This document shows, piece by piece, positions 35,300 through 46,378 of a DNA stretch of 64,000 nucleotides. Position numbers and translations under genes: made by a program. The notes beneath the pieces are model-generated. The model was not told the DNA's origin. It searched no databases and saw nothing but the letters and a program-made list of their open reading frames with translations. This DNA comes from Triticum aestivum (lineage: Eukaryota; Streptophyta; Magnoliopsida; Poales; Poaceae), in NCBI RefSeq assembly GCF_018294505.1, contig NC_057811.1, positions 407,519,652-407,583,651 of the forward strand, written 5' to 3'. Positions within the stretch are counted from its first letter, which is position 1, and the number at the start of each line of letters is the position of its first letter.

Positions 35300-36158
35300 T
35301 TATAAAGGTAGAGGATCCCAAAGGCGAAATCACTGTTCTGACCTTAAGCGCCAAGTTCAGCACAGTTTGAACCCGTTTGAATTTCTTTTTTGGATCTGAC
35401 CTTTTTTCTACCGTTGTCATAGCTGGAGGTAGGGTACCATGACGCGCGGTTGGGGTCACTGACGGTAGGAACCAGGTCAACGTGTCTGCGCTGTCACGAC
35501 CCTCATTGACGTGGCTAAGTGGCTACCACTAGGGTTGCAACGGCAACCCATTATAGCCTAACGCCAGGCTCAATGGCGGTAGGCCCTGGAGGGGTGAGTG
35601 AGTGGGAGGCTTGGGCTGCTGCCCTTCCCCTCTCTCCCCCATTCACACCCCTCTCAAATCTCTCCATTGGGTGCCATTTGTCCATGAAGCATGGCCATTT
35701 TAATCACTTGATGTAGCCTTTCTCACCCCCCTACAATTTGGCTCGTGTGAATCATCTCAGTTGATGGCATTATTTACTTGGGAGCAAACCCTAGCTGTAC
35801 CCATTTGTGTTAATCAGTGGATATGATGGATGATAGTTTTTTTTGTGCTTTATGATGTGTAGTAGGTATATTCTTATGATTAGCAAGAAGTAAGATTATG
35901 GCTAGTGCTAACAGTGGATATGATGGATGGTAGTTTTTTTGTGCTTTATGATGTGTAGTAGGTATATTCTTATGGTTGGTAGCAAGAAGTAAGGTTATGG
36001 CTAGTGCTAACTGCTAAGCAATTTCACATTTATGTGTTAATTTAGCCATTGACTAGTGTAGTTGTTTTGTTCTTTGGATATAATGCATAGTAATGAATTA
36101 TCCATACAATACATTAGACTTATCATTAATGCCTTAATTTTATTTGTACTATATTTAG
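35300..36158 (+). other. Probable 5' non-coding part of a MULE
   Basis: It precedes the MULE transposase start. 35320-35600 contains the terminal-repeat-like words GGCGAAATCACTG and ACGCCAGGCTCAATGGCGG, which I think belong to a MULE end, but I could not find the matching right end. 35815-36011 holds a tandem duplication described separately. Confidence 0.4.
35815..36011 (+). repeat. 97-bp tandem duplication
   Basis: 35815-35911 is repeated at 35912-36011. Both begin CAGTGGATATGATGG and contain GCTTTATGATGTGTAGTAGG. They differ by a few substitutions, one T in a T-run and a 3-4 base indel (GATTAGC versus GGTTGGTAGC). Confidence 0.88.
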
Positions 36159-36634
36159 ATGAGGAGATACAAGATTAATGTTCATTATTTGTACAAGGAT
36201 GCATTCTTGAGTAGCAATGCGGGCAATGGTGTGGAAGCCATTGTTTTCGATACACACCCTAGTTATGAGGAGGTTTGTGAGAAAGTGAGATATGTCTTGA
36301 AGTTGATGGACCCCAATGACGAAGTTAAAGTAATAGGAAGGTATGATGTTGGACTGGGATCAATATCTCGATTGAAGGGTATGCATATCACCTCGGATTT
36401 GCATTGAAAGGTATACAAGGACAAACTTGCGAAATCAAAAGAAAAGCCACTTGAATTGTTTTCCACCAAGGTTGAAGGTCCTCGGCTTGAAATCGACTTG
36501 AACCAGCATGCCTCCTACCCAATTCATGATATGAGCAAGAGTAGAAGTGTGCCGCGTGTTGTGGATACGGTCGAGGTGTGTGCCCCAATGCTTCTAGCCA
36601 ACCCCCAACTAGCCTAGCAAATGAAGTTGGGGTG
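36159..36634 (+). pseudogene. MULE transposase pseudogene, 5' part
   Basis: It begins MRRYKINVHYLYKDAF, followed by EEVCEKVRYVLKLMD and VKVIGRYDVG, the N-terminal region of plant Mutator-like transposases. A TGA at 36405-36407 and a TAG near 36615 interrupt the frame. The segment stops at the Athila-like insertion (36635), flanked by GGGTG. It continues at 43964. Confidence 0.78.
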
Positions 36635-38206
36635 TGCTACCTCTTAAGCACTGCGTTGGTTTTTCCTTGAAGAGGAAAGGGTGATGCAGTAAAGCAGCGT
36701 AAGTATTTCCCTCAGTTTTTGAAAACCAAGGTATCAATCCAGTAGGAGGCCACGCACGAGTCCCTTGCACCTACACAAACAAATAAAATCCTCGCAACCA
36801 ACGCAATAAAGGGGTTGTCAATCCCTTCACGGTCACTTACGAAAGTGAGATCTGATAGATATGATAAGATAATATTTTTGGTATGTTTATGATGAAGATG
36901 CAAAGTAAAATAAAAGGCAATAAAAATAGCTAAGTGTTGGAAGATTAATATGATGGAAAATAGACCCGGGGGCCATAGGTTTCACTAGTGGCTTCTCTCG
37001 AGAGCATAAGTATTACGGTGGGTAAACAAATTACTGTTGAGCAATTGACTGAATTGAGCATAGTTATGAGAATATCTAGGTATGATCATGTATATAGGCA
37101 TCACGTCCGAGACAAGTAGACCGACTCCTGCCTGCATCTATTATTATTACTCCACACATCGACCGCTATCCAGCATGCATCTAGAGTATTAAGTGCAAAA
37201 GAACAGAGTAACGCTTTAAGTAAGATGACATGATGTAGAGGGATAAACTCATGCAATATGATATAAACCCCATCTTGTTATCCTCGATAGCAACAATACA
37301 ATACGTGCCTTGCTGCCCCTACTGTCACTTGGAAAGGACACCGCAAGATTGAACCCAAAGCTAAGCACTTCTCCCATTGCAAGAAAGATCAATCTAGTAG
37401 GCCAGACCAAACTGATAATTCAAAGATTTGCAAAGATAACCAATCATACATAAAAGAATTCAGAGAAGATTCAAATATTGTTCGTAGATAAACTTAATCA
37501 TAGACCCACAATTCATCGATCTCAACAAACACACCGCAAAAGAAGATTACATCGAATAGATCTCCACAAGAGAGGGGGAGAACATTGTATTGAGATCCAA
37601 AGAGAGAGAAGAAGCCATCTAGCTAATAACTATGGACCCGAAGGTCTGAGGTAAACTACTCACACATCATTGGAGAGGCTATGGTGTTGATATAGAAGCC
37701 CTCCGTGATCGATGCCCCCTCCGGCGGAGCTCCGAAGAAGGCCCTAAGATGGGATCTCACGGGTACAGAAGGTTGCGGCGGTGGAATTAGGTTTTTGGCT
37801 CCGTATCTGATAGTTTGGGGGTACGTAGGTATATATAGGAGGAAGAAGTACGTCGGTGGAGCAACGTGGGCCCCACGAGGGTGGAGGGCGCGCCTAGGGG
37901 GGTAGGCGCGCCCCCCTACCTCGTGTCTTCCTGGTTGCTTTTTTGACGTAGGGTCCAAGTCCTCTGGATCACGTTCGTTCCAAAAATCACGTTCCTGAAG
38001 GTTTCATTCCGTTTGGACTCCGTTTGATATTCTTTTTCTGCGAAACTCTGAAATAGGCAAAAAACAACAATTCTGGCTGGGCCTCCGGTTAATAGGTTAG
38101 TCCCAAAAATAATATAAAAGTGTATAATAAAGCCCAATAATGTCCAAAACAGAATATAATATAACATGGAACAATAAAAAATTATAGATACGTTGGAGAC
38201 GTATCA
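36635..38206 (-). repeat. 3' LTR of Athila-like element
   Basis: The plus strand starts TGCTACCTCTTAAGC and ends GAGACGTATCA. The minus-strand tract AAGCTTGGGGATGCT (38207-38222) lies directly before it. Confidence 0.92.
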
Positions 38207-39969
38207 AGCATCCCCAAGCTTAATTCCTGCTCGTCCTCGAGTAGGTAAATGATAAAAACAGAATTTTTGATGTGGAATGCTACTTAGCATAATTTCAATG
38301 TAATTCTTCTTATTGTGGCACGAATGTTCAGATTTAATATGATTCAAGATAAAAGTTTAATGTTGACATAAAAACAATAATACTTCAAGCATGCTAACCA
38401 AGCAATTATGTCTTATCAAACTAACATAGCCAAAGCAAGTTATCCCTACAAAATCATATAGTCTGGCTATGCTCCATCTTCCCCACACAAAATATTCATA
38501 TCATGTACAACCCCGGTTTTAGCCAAGCAATTGGTTCATACTTTTAACGCGCTTCAGCCTTTTCAACTTTTACGCAATACATGAGCGCAAGCCATGGATA
38601 TAGCACTATGGTGGAATAAGGTATAATGGTAGGGGTTATGTGGGAAGACAAAAAAGGAGAAAGTCTCACATCAACGAGGCTAATCAACGGGCTATGGAGA
38701 TCCCCATCAATTGATGTCAATGCAAGGAGTAGGGATTGCCATGCAACGGATGCACTAGAGCTATAAGTGTATGAAACCTCAAACAAAAGAAACTAAGTGG
38801 GTGTGCATCCAACTTGCTTGCTCACGAAGACCTCGGGCATTTGAGGAAGCCCATCATTGGAATATACAAGCCAAGTTCTATAATGAAATTTCCAACTAGT
38901 ATATGAAAGCGACAAAATGAGAGACTCTCTATCATGAAGATCACGGTGCTACTTTGAAGCACAAGTGTGGTAAAAGGATAGTAACATTGTCCCTTCTCTC
39001 TTTTTCTCTCATTTTTTGGGCCTTTTCTCTTTTAAATGGCCTCTTTTATTTATTTATTTAGTCCGGAGTCTCATCCCGACTTGTGGGGGAATCATAATCT
39101 CCATCATCCTTTCCTCACTTGGGACAATGCTCTAATAATGATGATCATCACACTTTTATTTACTTACAACTCATGAATTACAACTCAATACTTAGAACAA
39201 AATATGACTCTATGTGAATGCCTCTGGCGGTGCACCGGGATATGCAATGAATCAAGAGCGACATGTATGAAAGAATTATGAATGCGGCTTTGCCACAAAT
39301 ACAATGTCAACTACATGATCATGCAAGGCAATATGACAATAATGGAGCGTGTCATGATAAACGAAACGATGGAAAGTTGCATGGCAATATATCTCGGAAT
39401 GGCTATGGAAATGCCATAATAGGTAGGTATGGTGGCTTCTTTGAGGAAGATATAAGGAGGTTTATGTGTGATAGACCGTATCATATCACGGGGTTTGGAT
39501 GCACCGGCGAAGTTTGCACCAACTCTCAAGGTGAGAAAGGGCAATGCACGGTACCGAAGAGGCTAGAAAATTGCGGAAAGGTAAGTGTGCGTACAATCCA
39601 TGGACTCACATTAGTCATAAAGAACTCATATACTTATTGCAAAAATTTATTAGCCCTCGAAGCAAAGTACTATTACGCATGCTCCTAGGTGAAGGGTTGG
39701 TAGGAGTTAACCATCGCGCGATCCCGACCGCCACACAAAGGATGGCAATCAATAAATACCTCATGCTCCGACTTCGTTACATAACGGTTCATTATACGTG
39801 CATGCTACGGGAATCACAAACTCCAACACAAGTATTTTTCAATTCCACAATTACTCAACTAGCACAACTATGATATTACCACCTTTATATCTCAAAATAA
39901 TTATCAAGCATCAAATTTCTCATGATATTATAATTAAAGCAATTGCCATACTATTTTAAGACTCTCAAA

Positions 39970-40110
39970 ATAATATAAGTGAAGCATGAGAGATCAATAG
40001 TGTCTATAAAACAAATCCACTGTCGTGCTCTAAAATATATAAGTGAAGCACTAGAGCAAAACTATATAGCTCAAAAGATATAAGTGAAGCACATAGAGTA
40101 TTCTAACAAT
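39970..40110 (-). repeat. Three short direct repeats
   Basis: ATATAAGTGAAGCA occurs three times about 65 and 37 bases apart, each followed by an AGAG-type word. They lie in the non-coding interior of the Athila-like element. Confidence 0.7.
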
Positions 40111-40275
40111 TTCCGAATCATGTGTGTCTTTCTCAAAAGGTGTGTACAGCAAGGATGATTGTGGTAAACTAAAAAACAAAGACTCAACTAATACAAAACG
40201 CTCCAAGCAAAACACATATCATGTGGTGAATAAAATATAGCTCCAAGTAAAGTTACCGATGGAAGTAGACGAAAG

Positions 40276-40372
40276 AGGGGATGCCTTCCGGGGCATCCCC
40301 AAGCTTTGGCTTTTAGGTGTCCTTAGATTATGTTGGGGTGCCATGGGCATCCCCAAGCTTAGGCTCTTGCCA
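40276..40372 (-). repeat. Duplicated internal polypurine-like words
   Basis: On the minus strand AAGCTTGGGGATGCC occurs near 40298-40312 and again near 40348-40363. Both match the start of the terminal tract at 38207-38222. Central polypurine tracts are known from some LTR elements; a role here is inference. Confidence 0.65.
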
Positions 40373-41025
40373 CTTCTTGTTCCATAATCCATCAAATCTT
40401 TCACCCAAAACTTGAAAACTTCACAACACAAAACTTAACAGAAAATCTCGTGAGCTCCGTTAGCGAAAGAAAACAAAACACCACTTCAAGGTACTGTAAT
40501 GAACTCATTCTTTATTTATATTGGTGTTAAACCTACTGTATTCCAACTTCTCTATGGTTTATAAACTATTTTATTAGCCATAGATTCATCAAAGTAAGCA
40601 AACAACACACGAAAAACAGAATCTGTCAAAAACAGAACAGTCTGTAGTAATCTGTAACTAACGCAAACTTCTGGAACTCCAAAAATTCAGACAAAATAGG
40701 AAGACCTAGAAAATTTGTTTATTGATCAGCAGAAATTGGAATAAATATTTTATCACGTTCTGGTGATTTTTAACAATTATGTTCGTGAACAGAAAGTTTC
40801 TGGAATTTTCAGCAAGATCAAATAACTATCATCCAAGAAGATCCTATAGGTTAAACTTGGCACAAACACTAATTAAAACATAAAAACAAATCTAACCAGA
40901 GGCTAGATCAAATATTTATTCCTAAATAGAAGCAAAAATCAAAAAACTAAAAAATAAAATTGGGTTGCCTCCCAACAAGCGCTATCGTTTAACGCCCCTA
41001 GCTAGGCATAAAAGTAAGGATAGAT

Positions 41026-42159
41026 CTAGGTATTGCCATCTTCGGTAGGCAATCCATAAGTGGCTCTCATAATAGATTCATAAGGTAATTTTATTTTTTT
41101 TCTAGGGAAGTGTTCCATGCCTTTTCTTAACGGAAATTGGAATCTAATATTCCCTTCCTTCATATCAATAATTGCACCAATCGTTCTAAGGAAAGGTCTA
41201 CCAAGAATAATAGGACATGAAGGATTGCAATCTATATCAAGAACAATAAAATCCGCGGGTACATAATTCCTATTTGCAACAATAATAACATCATTAATTC
41301 TTCCCATAGGTTTCTTAATGGTGGAATCCGCAAGGTGCAAGTTTAAAGAGCAATCATCAAAATCACGGAAACCTAACAAATCACACAAAGTCTTTGGGAT
41401 CGTGGAAACACTAGCACCCAAATCACACAAAGCATAGCATTCATGATCTTTAATTTTAATTTTAATAGTAGGTTCCCACTCATCATAAAGTTTTCTAGGG
41501 ATAGAAACTTCCAACTCAAGTTTTTCTTCATAAGATTGCATCAAAGCATCAACGATATGTTTAGTAAAAGCTTTATTTTGACTATAAGCATGTGGAGAAT
41601 TTAGCACGGATTGCAACAAGGAAATACAATCTATCAAAGAGCAATTATCATAGTTAAATTCCTTGAAATCCAAAATAGCGGGTTCATTAATATCTACAGT
41701 TTTGATCTCTTCAATCCCACTTTTACCAATTTTTGCATCAAGATCTAAAAACTCCGAATTTTTGGAACGCCTTCTAGGTAAAGGCGGATCATATTCAGTC
41801 CCATCATTATCAAGATTCATATTGCAAAACGAAGATTTAATAGGGGACACATCAATAACTTTTGGATCTTCATCTTTATTTTCCAAAAAAAATTCCGGCT
41901 TATTAACTAAGGTGGCCTGCTTATCCGAAACTTCAGCTATTAACTTCTCAAGATGAGCAATATGAGATTTCAAACAATCAAATTCTTTAGACATATCATC
42001 GAGCTCTTTATTCATATAACCCATAAAGCTTTTTTGTTCCTTAAGCTCGTTTCTAAAGAAATTATTATGCTCAAATTGTAAGACCATAAAACTCCTAATG
42101 TTGCTTTCGATTTCTTCTAACCTTTTAAGGTGAAGATCACCAAATCTAGGTAGAGCCAT
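41026..42159 (-). CDS. Athila-like gag/protease, 377 aa
   Basis: The chosen start is ATG 42159 (MALPRFGDLHLKRLEEIE); the frame is open further upstream through the primer site, but that part is not protein-like. The N-terminal 100 residues are a coiled coil (EHNNFFRNELKEQKSFMGYM). A retropepsin-like domain occupies the C-terminal half with CALCDLGASVSTIPKTLC near residues 260-280 and PIILGRPFLRTIGAIID near residue 330. The active-site triad is DLG, as in other Athila elements. The capsid part seems reduced and there is no reverse transcriptase, so the protein could only support movement with help from another element. The frame is free of stops. Confidence 0.8.
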   Translation of the reverse strand: MALPRFGDLHLKRLEEIESNIRSFMVLQFEHNNFFRNELKEQKSFMGYMNKELDDMSKEFDCLKSHIAHLEKLIAEVSDKQATLVNKPEFFLENKDEDPKVIDVSPIKSSFCNMNLDNDGTEYDPPLPRRRSKNSEFLDLDAKIGKSGIEEIKTVDINEPAILDFKEFNYDNCSLIDCISLLQSVLNSPHAYSQNKAFTKHIVDALMQSYEEKLELEVSIPRKLYDEWEPTIKIKIKDHECYALCDLGASVSTIPKTLCDLLGFRDFDDCSLNLHLADSTIKKPMGRINDVIIVANRNYVPADFIVLDIDCNPSCPIILGRPFLRTIGAIIDMKEGNIRFQFPLRKGMEHFPRKKIKLPYESIMRATYGLPTEDGNT

Positions 42160-42350
42160 CGTGACAAGCAAACAATCCAACACACGAGCAAAAAAGAAGC
42201 ACGCGAAAAAGAGGCGAACAGAAAAGAGAGGGCGAATGAAACGGCAAGGGTGAAGTGGGAGAGAGGAAAACGAGAGGCAAATGGCAAATAATGTAATGCG
42301 GGAGATAAGGGTTTGTGATGGGTACTTGGTATGTTGACTTTTGCGTAGAC

Positions 42351-42368
42351 TCCCCGGCAACGGCGCCA
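42351..42368 (-). other. Primer binding site (aspartate tRNA type)
   Basis: The minus strand reads TGGCGCCGTTGCCGGGGA, eleven bases inside the 5' LTR. This matches the 3' end of aspartate tRNA, as usual for Athila-type elements. Confidence 0.85.
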
Positions 42369-42379
42369 GAAATCCATCT

Positions 42380-43958
42380 TGCTACCTCTTGAGCACTGCG
42401 TTGGTTTCCCTTGAAGAGGAAAGGGTGATGCAGTAAAGCAGCGTAAGTATTTCCCTCAGTTTTTGAAAACCAAGGTATCAATCCAGTAGGAGGCCACGCA
42501 CGAGTCCCTCGCACCTACACAAACAAATAAAATCCTCGTAACCAACACAATAAAGGGGTTGTCAATCCCTTCAGGTCACTTACGAAAGTGAGATCTGATA
42601 GATATGATAAGATAATATTTATGGTATTTTTATGATAAAGATGCAAAGTAAAATAAAAGGCAATAAAAATAGCTAAGTGTTGGAAGATTAATATGATGGA
42701 AAATAGACCCGGGGGCCATAGGTTTCACTAGTGGCTTCTCTCGAGAGCATAAGTATTACGGTGGGTAAACAAATTACTGTTGAGCAATTGACTGAATTGA
42801 GCATAGTTATGAGAATATCTAGGTATGATCATGTATATAGGCATCACGTCCGAGACAAGTAGACCGACTCCTGCCTGCATCTATTATTATTACTCCACAC
42901 ATCGACCGCTATCCAGCATGCATCTAGAGTATTAAGTGCAAAAGAATAGAGTAACGCTTTAAGTAAGATGACATGATGTAGAGGGATAAACTCATGCAAT
43001 ATGATATAAACCCCATCTTGTTATCCTCGATGGCAACAATACAATACGTGCCTTGCTGCCCCTACTGTCACTTGGAAAGGACACCGCAAGATTGAACCCA
43101 AAGCTAAGCACTTCTCCCATTGCAAGAAAGATCAATCTAGTAGGCCAGACCAAACTGATAATTCGAAGAGACTTGCAAAGATAACCAATCATATATAAAA
43201 GAACTCAGAGAAGATTCAAATATTGTTCGTAGATAAACTTGATCATAGACCCACAATTCATCGATCTCAACAAACACACCGCAAAAGAAGATTACATCGA
43301 ATAGATCTCCACAAGAGAGGGGGAGAACATTGTATTGAGATCCAAAGAGAGAGAAGAAGCCATCTAGCTAATAACTATGGACCCGAAGGTCTGAGGTAAA
43401 CTACTCACACATCATCGGAGAGGCTATGGTGTTGATGTAGAAGCCCTCCGTGATCGATGCCCCCTCCGGCGGAGCTCCGGAAAAGGCCCTAAGATGGGAT
43501 CTCACGGGTACAGAAGATTGCGGCGGTGGAATTAGGTTTTTGGCTCCGTATCTGATAGTTTGGGGGTACGTAGGTATATATAGGAGGAAGAAGTACGTCG
43601 GTGGAGCAACGTGGGCCCCACGAGGGTGGAGGGCGCGCTTGGGGGGGGGGGGGTAGGCGCGCCCCCTACCTCGTGCCTTCCTGGTTGCTTTCTTGACGTA
43701 GGGTCCAAGTCCTCTGGGTCACGTTCGTTCCAAAAATCACGTTCCCGAAGGTTTCACTCTGTTTGGACTCCGTTTGATATTCTTTTTCTGCGAAACTCTG
43801 AAATAGGCAAAAAAACAGCAATTCTGGGCTGGGCCTCCGGTTAATAGGTTAGTCCCAAAAATAATATAAAAGTGTATAATAAAGCCCAATAATGTCCAAA
43901 ACATAATATAATATAGCATGGAACAATAAAAAATTATGGATACGTTGGAGACGTATCA
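42380..43958 (-). repeat. 5' LTR of Athila-like element
   Basis: A 1579-bp partner of 36635-38206. The main length difference is a longer G-run (from about 43640) near the CGCGCC-rich part. Confidence 0.92.
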
Positions 43959-43963
43959 GGGTG

Positions 43964-45650
43964 TATGCCCCTAATGCTTCTAGCCAACCACAAAGTAGCC
44001 AATCAAATGAAGTTGAGGTGAATCTATTGCCATAGTAATTCAAGATGATGGTGATGTCGTTAGTGATGATTTTGTGCAAGAGGAAGAGATTCATTATAAT
44101 GATATCGGTGATTTCAATGTCCTTGTCGCGCAGCAGGACATGGATTTTGAGCTCCCTTTAGGTATATGTATGGGTATCACTCGGATGACGAGGGTTGGAG
44201 GAAGAATTGGACGATGATGGATTCACATAGAAAGAAAACCAAATCTTATTCGAGTTGACGGGTAAGGAAAAATAAACTTCCTTGTTTCGTGATCTTAGCC
44301 TTGCCCATAAGGCCATAGTTGATGGTGGCATGAGAATGGCGGCGATTGAGCCGACACCCTGCTCGGAACTAGGCGACCGAAGGCCGAAGAACGAGGACGA
44401 GAATGCTTATTTGAAGAAATGCGTGAAGTTTGTGTGCTTGGAGGAGTTCAAGGTGCGGCTGAGTGACTGCCATTAGGAACCATAGGTCATATATTGGTGT
44501 CCACTCCAACCAAAAAGTGTGTTAAACCGTGAATGTAACAAAGAAGGAAGCCCATAGAAGGTCCGCGGAAGCATAATTTACGAAACTGGGCAAAGGGTGT
44601 TCAAAGTTGTGTAGTCACTCACAACTGCCCACCGCCATCGGAATTAGGCCGCTGTAAGGGACACCGTCGACTCATGTTTGAGTATCTCGAGTACAAATTG
44701 ATGAAAGAAATAGCATGTGATCCAGCCGTCAAGGTGGAGTTTCTCATGCGTACGGGGAAAAGACATTATGGATATGAAGTCAAGTATGGAAAGACCTGGA
44801 AGGCCAATGCAAATGCTATTTTTATGGTGATTATGAAGAAGAATACAATCGCCTCTCGAGGTTGTCCGGAGCGATTACACATAGGAACTCGGACATGTAC
44901 CATGTGGTTCAGGGCGATATTGGAGTGTTCCACAGTGCCTTTTGGAGTTATGGGCAATGCATTGGGCCATTTAAGTATTGTCGGTCATTTTTTTATAGAT
45001 GACACTTCCTAGACCGACAAATACAATGGCACAATAATGATAGCAATGACGCACTCATCCAATAACAACAAATTTGTTGGTAGTGGCATTTTCTTTGGTG
45101 CCTTCGGAGCACCAAGACAACTGAGAGTGGTTCATGAGGCATGTGAGGAACAAGGTGAATGTAGATAAGGAGGTATACATCAGATCGGACCGGCTCCATG
45201 GCATACTCAAGGCAATGGACATTGTTATTCCACGTCTTTCAAAGCTTCACCACCGACGGCGCATGAGGCATTTCGTGGCAAACTTTTACTAGGCATGTAA
45301 GAGCAAGGAGTTCAGCCAAGATCTAATCCATGTTTGCATGACCTTCACCACCGATGCATTCCAATCTCGCTACGAAAAACTATACCTAGCACTGAACAAA
45401 GGGGGAAAAGAATTCTTAAAAAGGAATATGGACGAGAAACACAAGTGGGCACGCGGGCATGATTAAGGAGGTTAGAAATACGACGACATGGTGAGCAACA
45501 TGATTGAATGTGTCAACAATGTGCTCAAGGGTGACCATTGATTGTCAGTGAGTGCAGTAGTGGAGTGTACTTTCTTCAAGCTTAACAGATATTTTCGGAA
45601 GCATTCCCAAAAGATAGTCAAATGGGTAGGTGATAAATTTTTAAAATTGT
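43964..45650 (+). pseudogene. MULE transposase pseudogene, 3' part
   Basis: The plus strand shows, across shifting frames, VIQDDGDVVSDDFVQEEE, AYLKKCVKFVCLEEFKVRL (44401-44460), YGYEVKYGKTWKA (44769-44805), ITHRNSDMYHVVQG, FWSYGQCIGPFKYCRSFF, WHNNDSNDALIQ-type remains, and KEFLKRNMDEKHKWARG (45410-45455). These follow the order of a plant MULE transposase: acidic N-terminal part, FAR1/MuDR-like zinc-binding part, DDE catalytic part. Many stops and frameshifts are present. It joins to 36634 once the Athila-like element and one GGGTG are removed. Confidence 0.8.
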
Positions 45651-46378
45651 GAACATATTTTGAAACCGTGACCTTTTTTTTGGAACACGTTTTCTTAATT
45701 GTGAGCAAAATAATGGAAACAGAAACAATCTTTATAATTCTGAAAAAATGAAAACGTGAACATTCTTGAAATTTTCAAACTTTTTTTGAAAACACAAACA
45801 ATTTTAGTTTTGAACACTTTTTGGAAACGTGAACTGTTAATAAAACATGAACATTATTGTGATTTCTAAACAATTTTTTAAAACAGGAACATATTTGAAT
45901 ATTTGGAACATTTATTTGAATTTGTTAACAAGTTTTTTTAAAACTGGAATATCTTTTGAAAACCCAAACATTTTTAGAAACATGAGAATTTTTTAAAACA
46001 TGAATATTTTCATAAAATCATCAACGTTTCTGAAATTTGTAAAAAAATTAAACAAAGTTAAAAGAGAAGAAAAAACAAAATAGGAAAAATAAAAAATAAA
46101 AAACAAAGAAATTCAAAAAAACCAGTAAAGAAACAACTGAGAAAGAAAACGGTTCAGACATGAACCATCTAGATCTTTTATTTTTTAGACAAAGGAACCT
46201 TCTGAATGGTTCCAAAACTGAAACCTTGTGTACACTGCTACCGCTAAAACGGGCCGGCCCATTATGACATCGCTAGCTTGCTGCCTACGCGATTCAGCAG
46301 CACTCTGCCGCAATTAGCGTCGTATAGGATTTTCCCTTCGACTGATCGGAGTGAAAACATGAGTCATTAACCGAAATC
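45651..46378. other. AT-rich degenerate repeat sequence
   Basis: Many short words of the type GAACATTTTTTGAAA on one strand, with runs of A or T. It ends in a GGGCCGGCCC palindrome near 46253. This is typical of DNA-transposon interior in Triticeae. No gene is visible, and I could not set element ends. Confidence 0.5.

Larger units (their letters stand above)
38207..41025 (-). other. Non-coding interior of Athila-like element
   Basis: About 2.8 kb with no conserved protein frame, where pol and any envelope-like gene would lie in a complete Athila. It contains a T-rich stretch near 39000-39060, a thrice repeated ATATAAGTGAAGC word (39975-40092), and two extra polypurine-tract-like words near 40300 and 40358. 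Confidence 0.7.
36635..43958 (-). mobile_element. Athila-like non-autonomous Gypsy element
   Basis: LTRs at 36635-38206 and 42380-43958 (1572 and 1579 bp, minus orientation, TGATACGTCTCC...GGTAGCA). The target-site duplication is GGGTG at 36630-36634 and 43959-43963. The primer site next to the right LTR matches aspartate tRNA, and the polypurine tract is next to the left LTR. The only coding region is a gag/protease frame; there is no reverse transcriptase or integrase. By eye the LTRs differ at roughly 30-35 positions, about 2 percent. This layout is that of the Triticeae Sabrina/WHAM group; exact family not assigned. Confidence 0.92.

Noticed and set aside
44282..45012. Two short frames that could be taken as small genes
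   Set aside because: Their residues match consecutive parts of a decayed MULE transposase with frameshifts between them.
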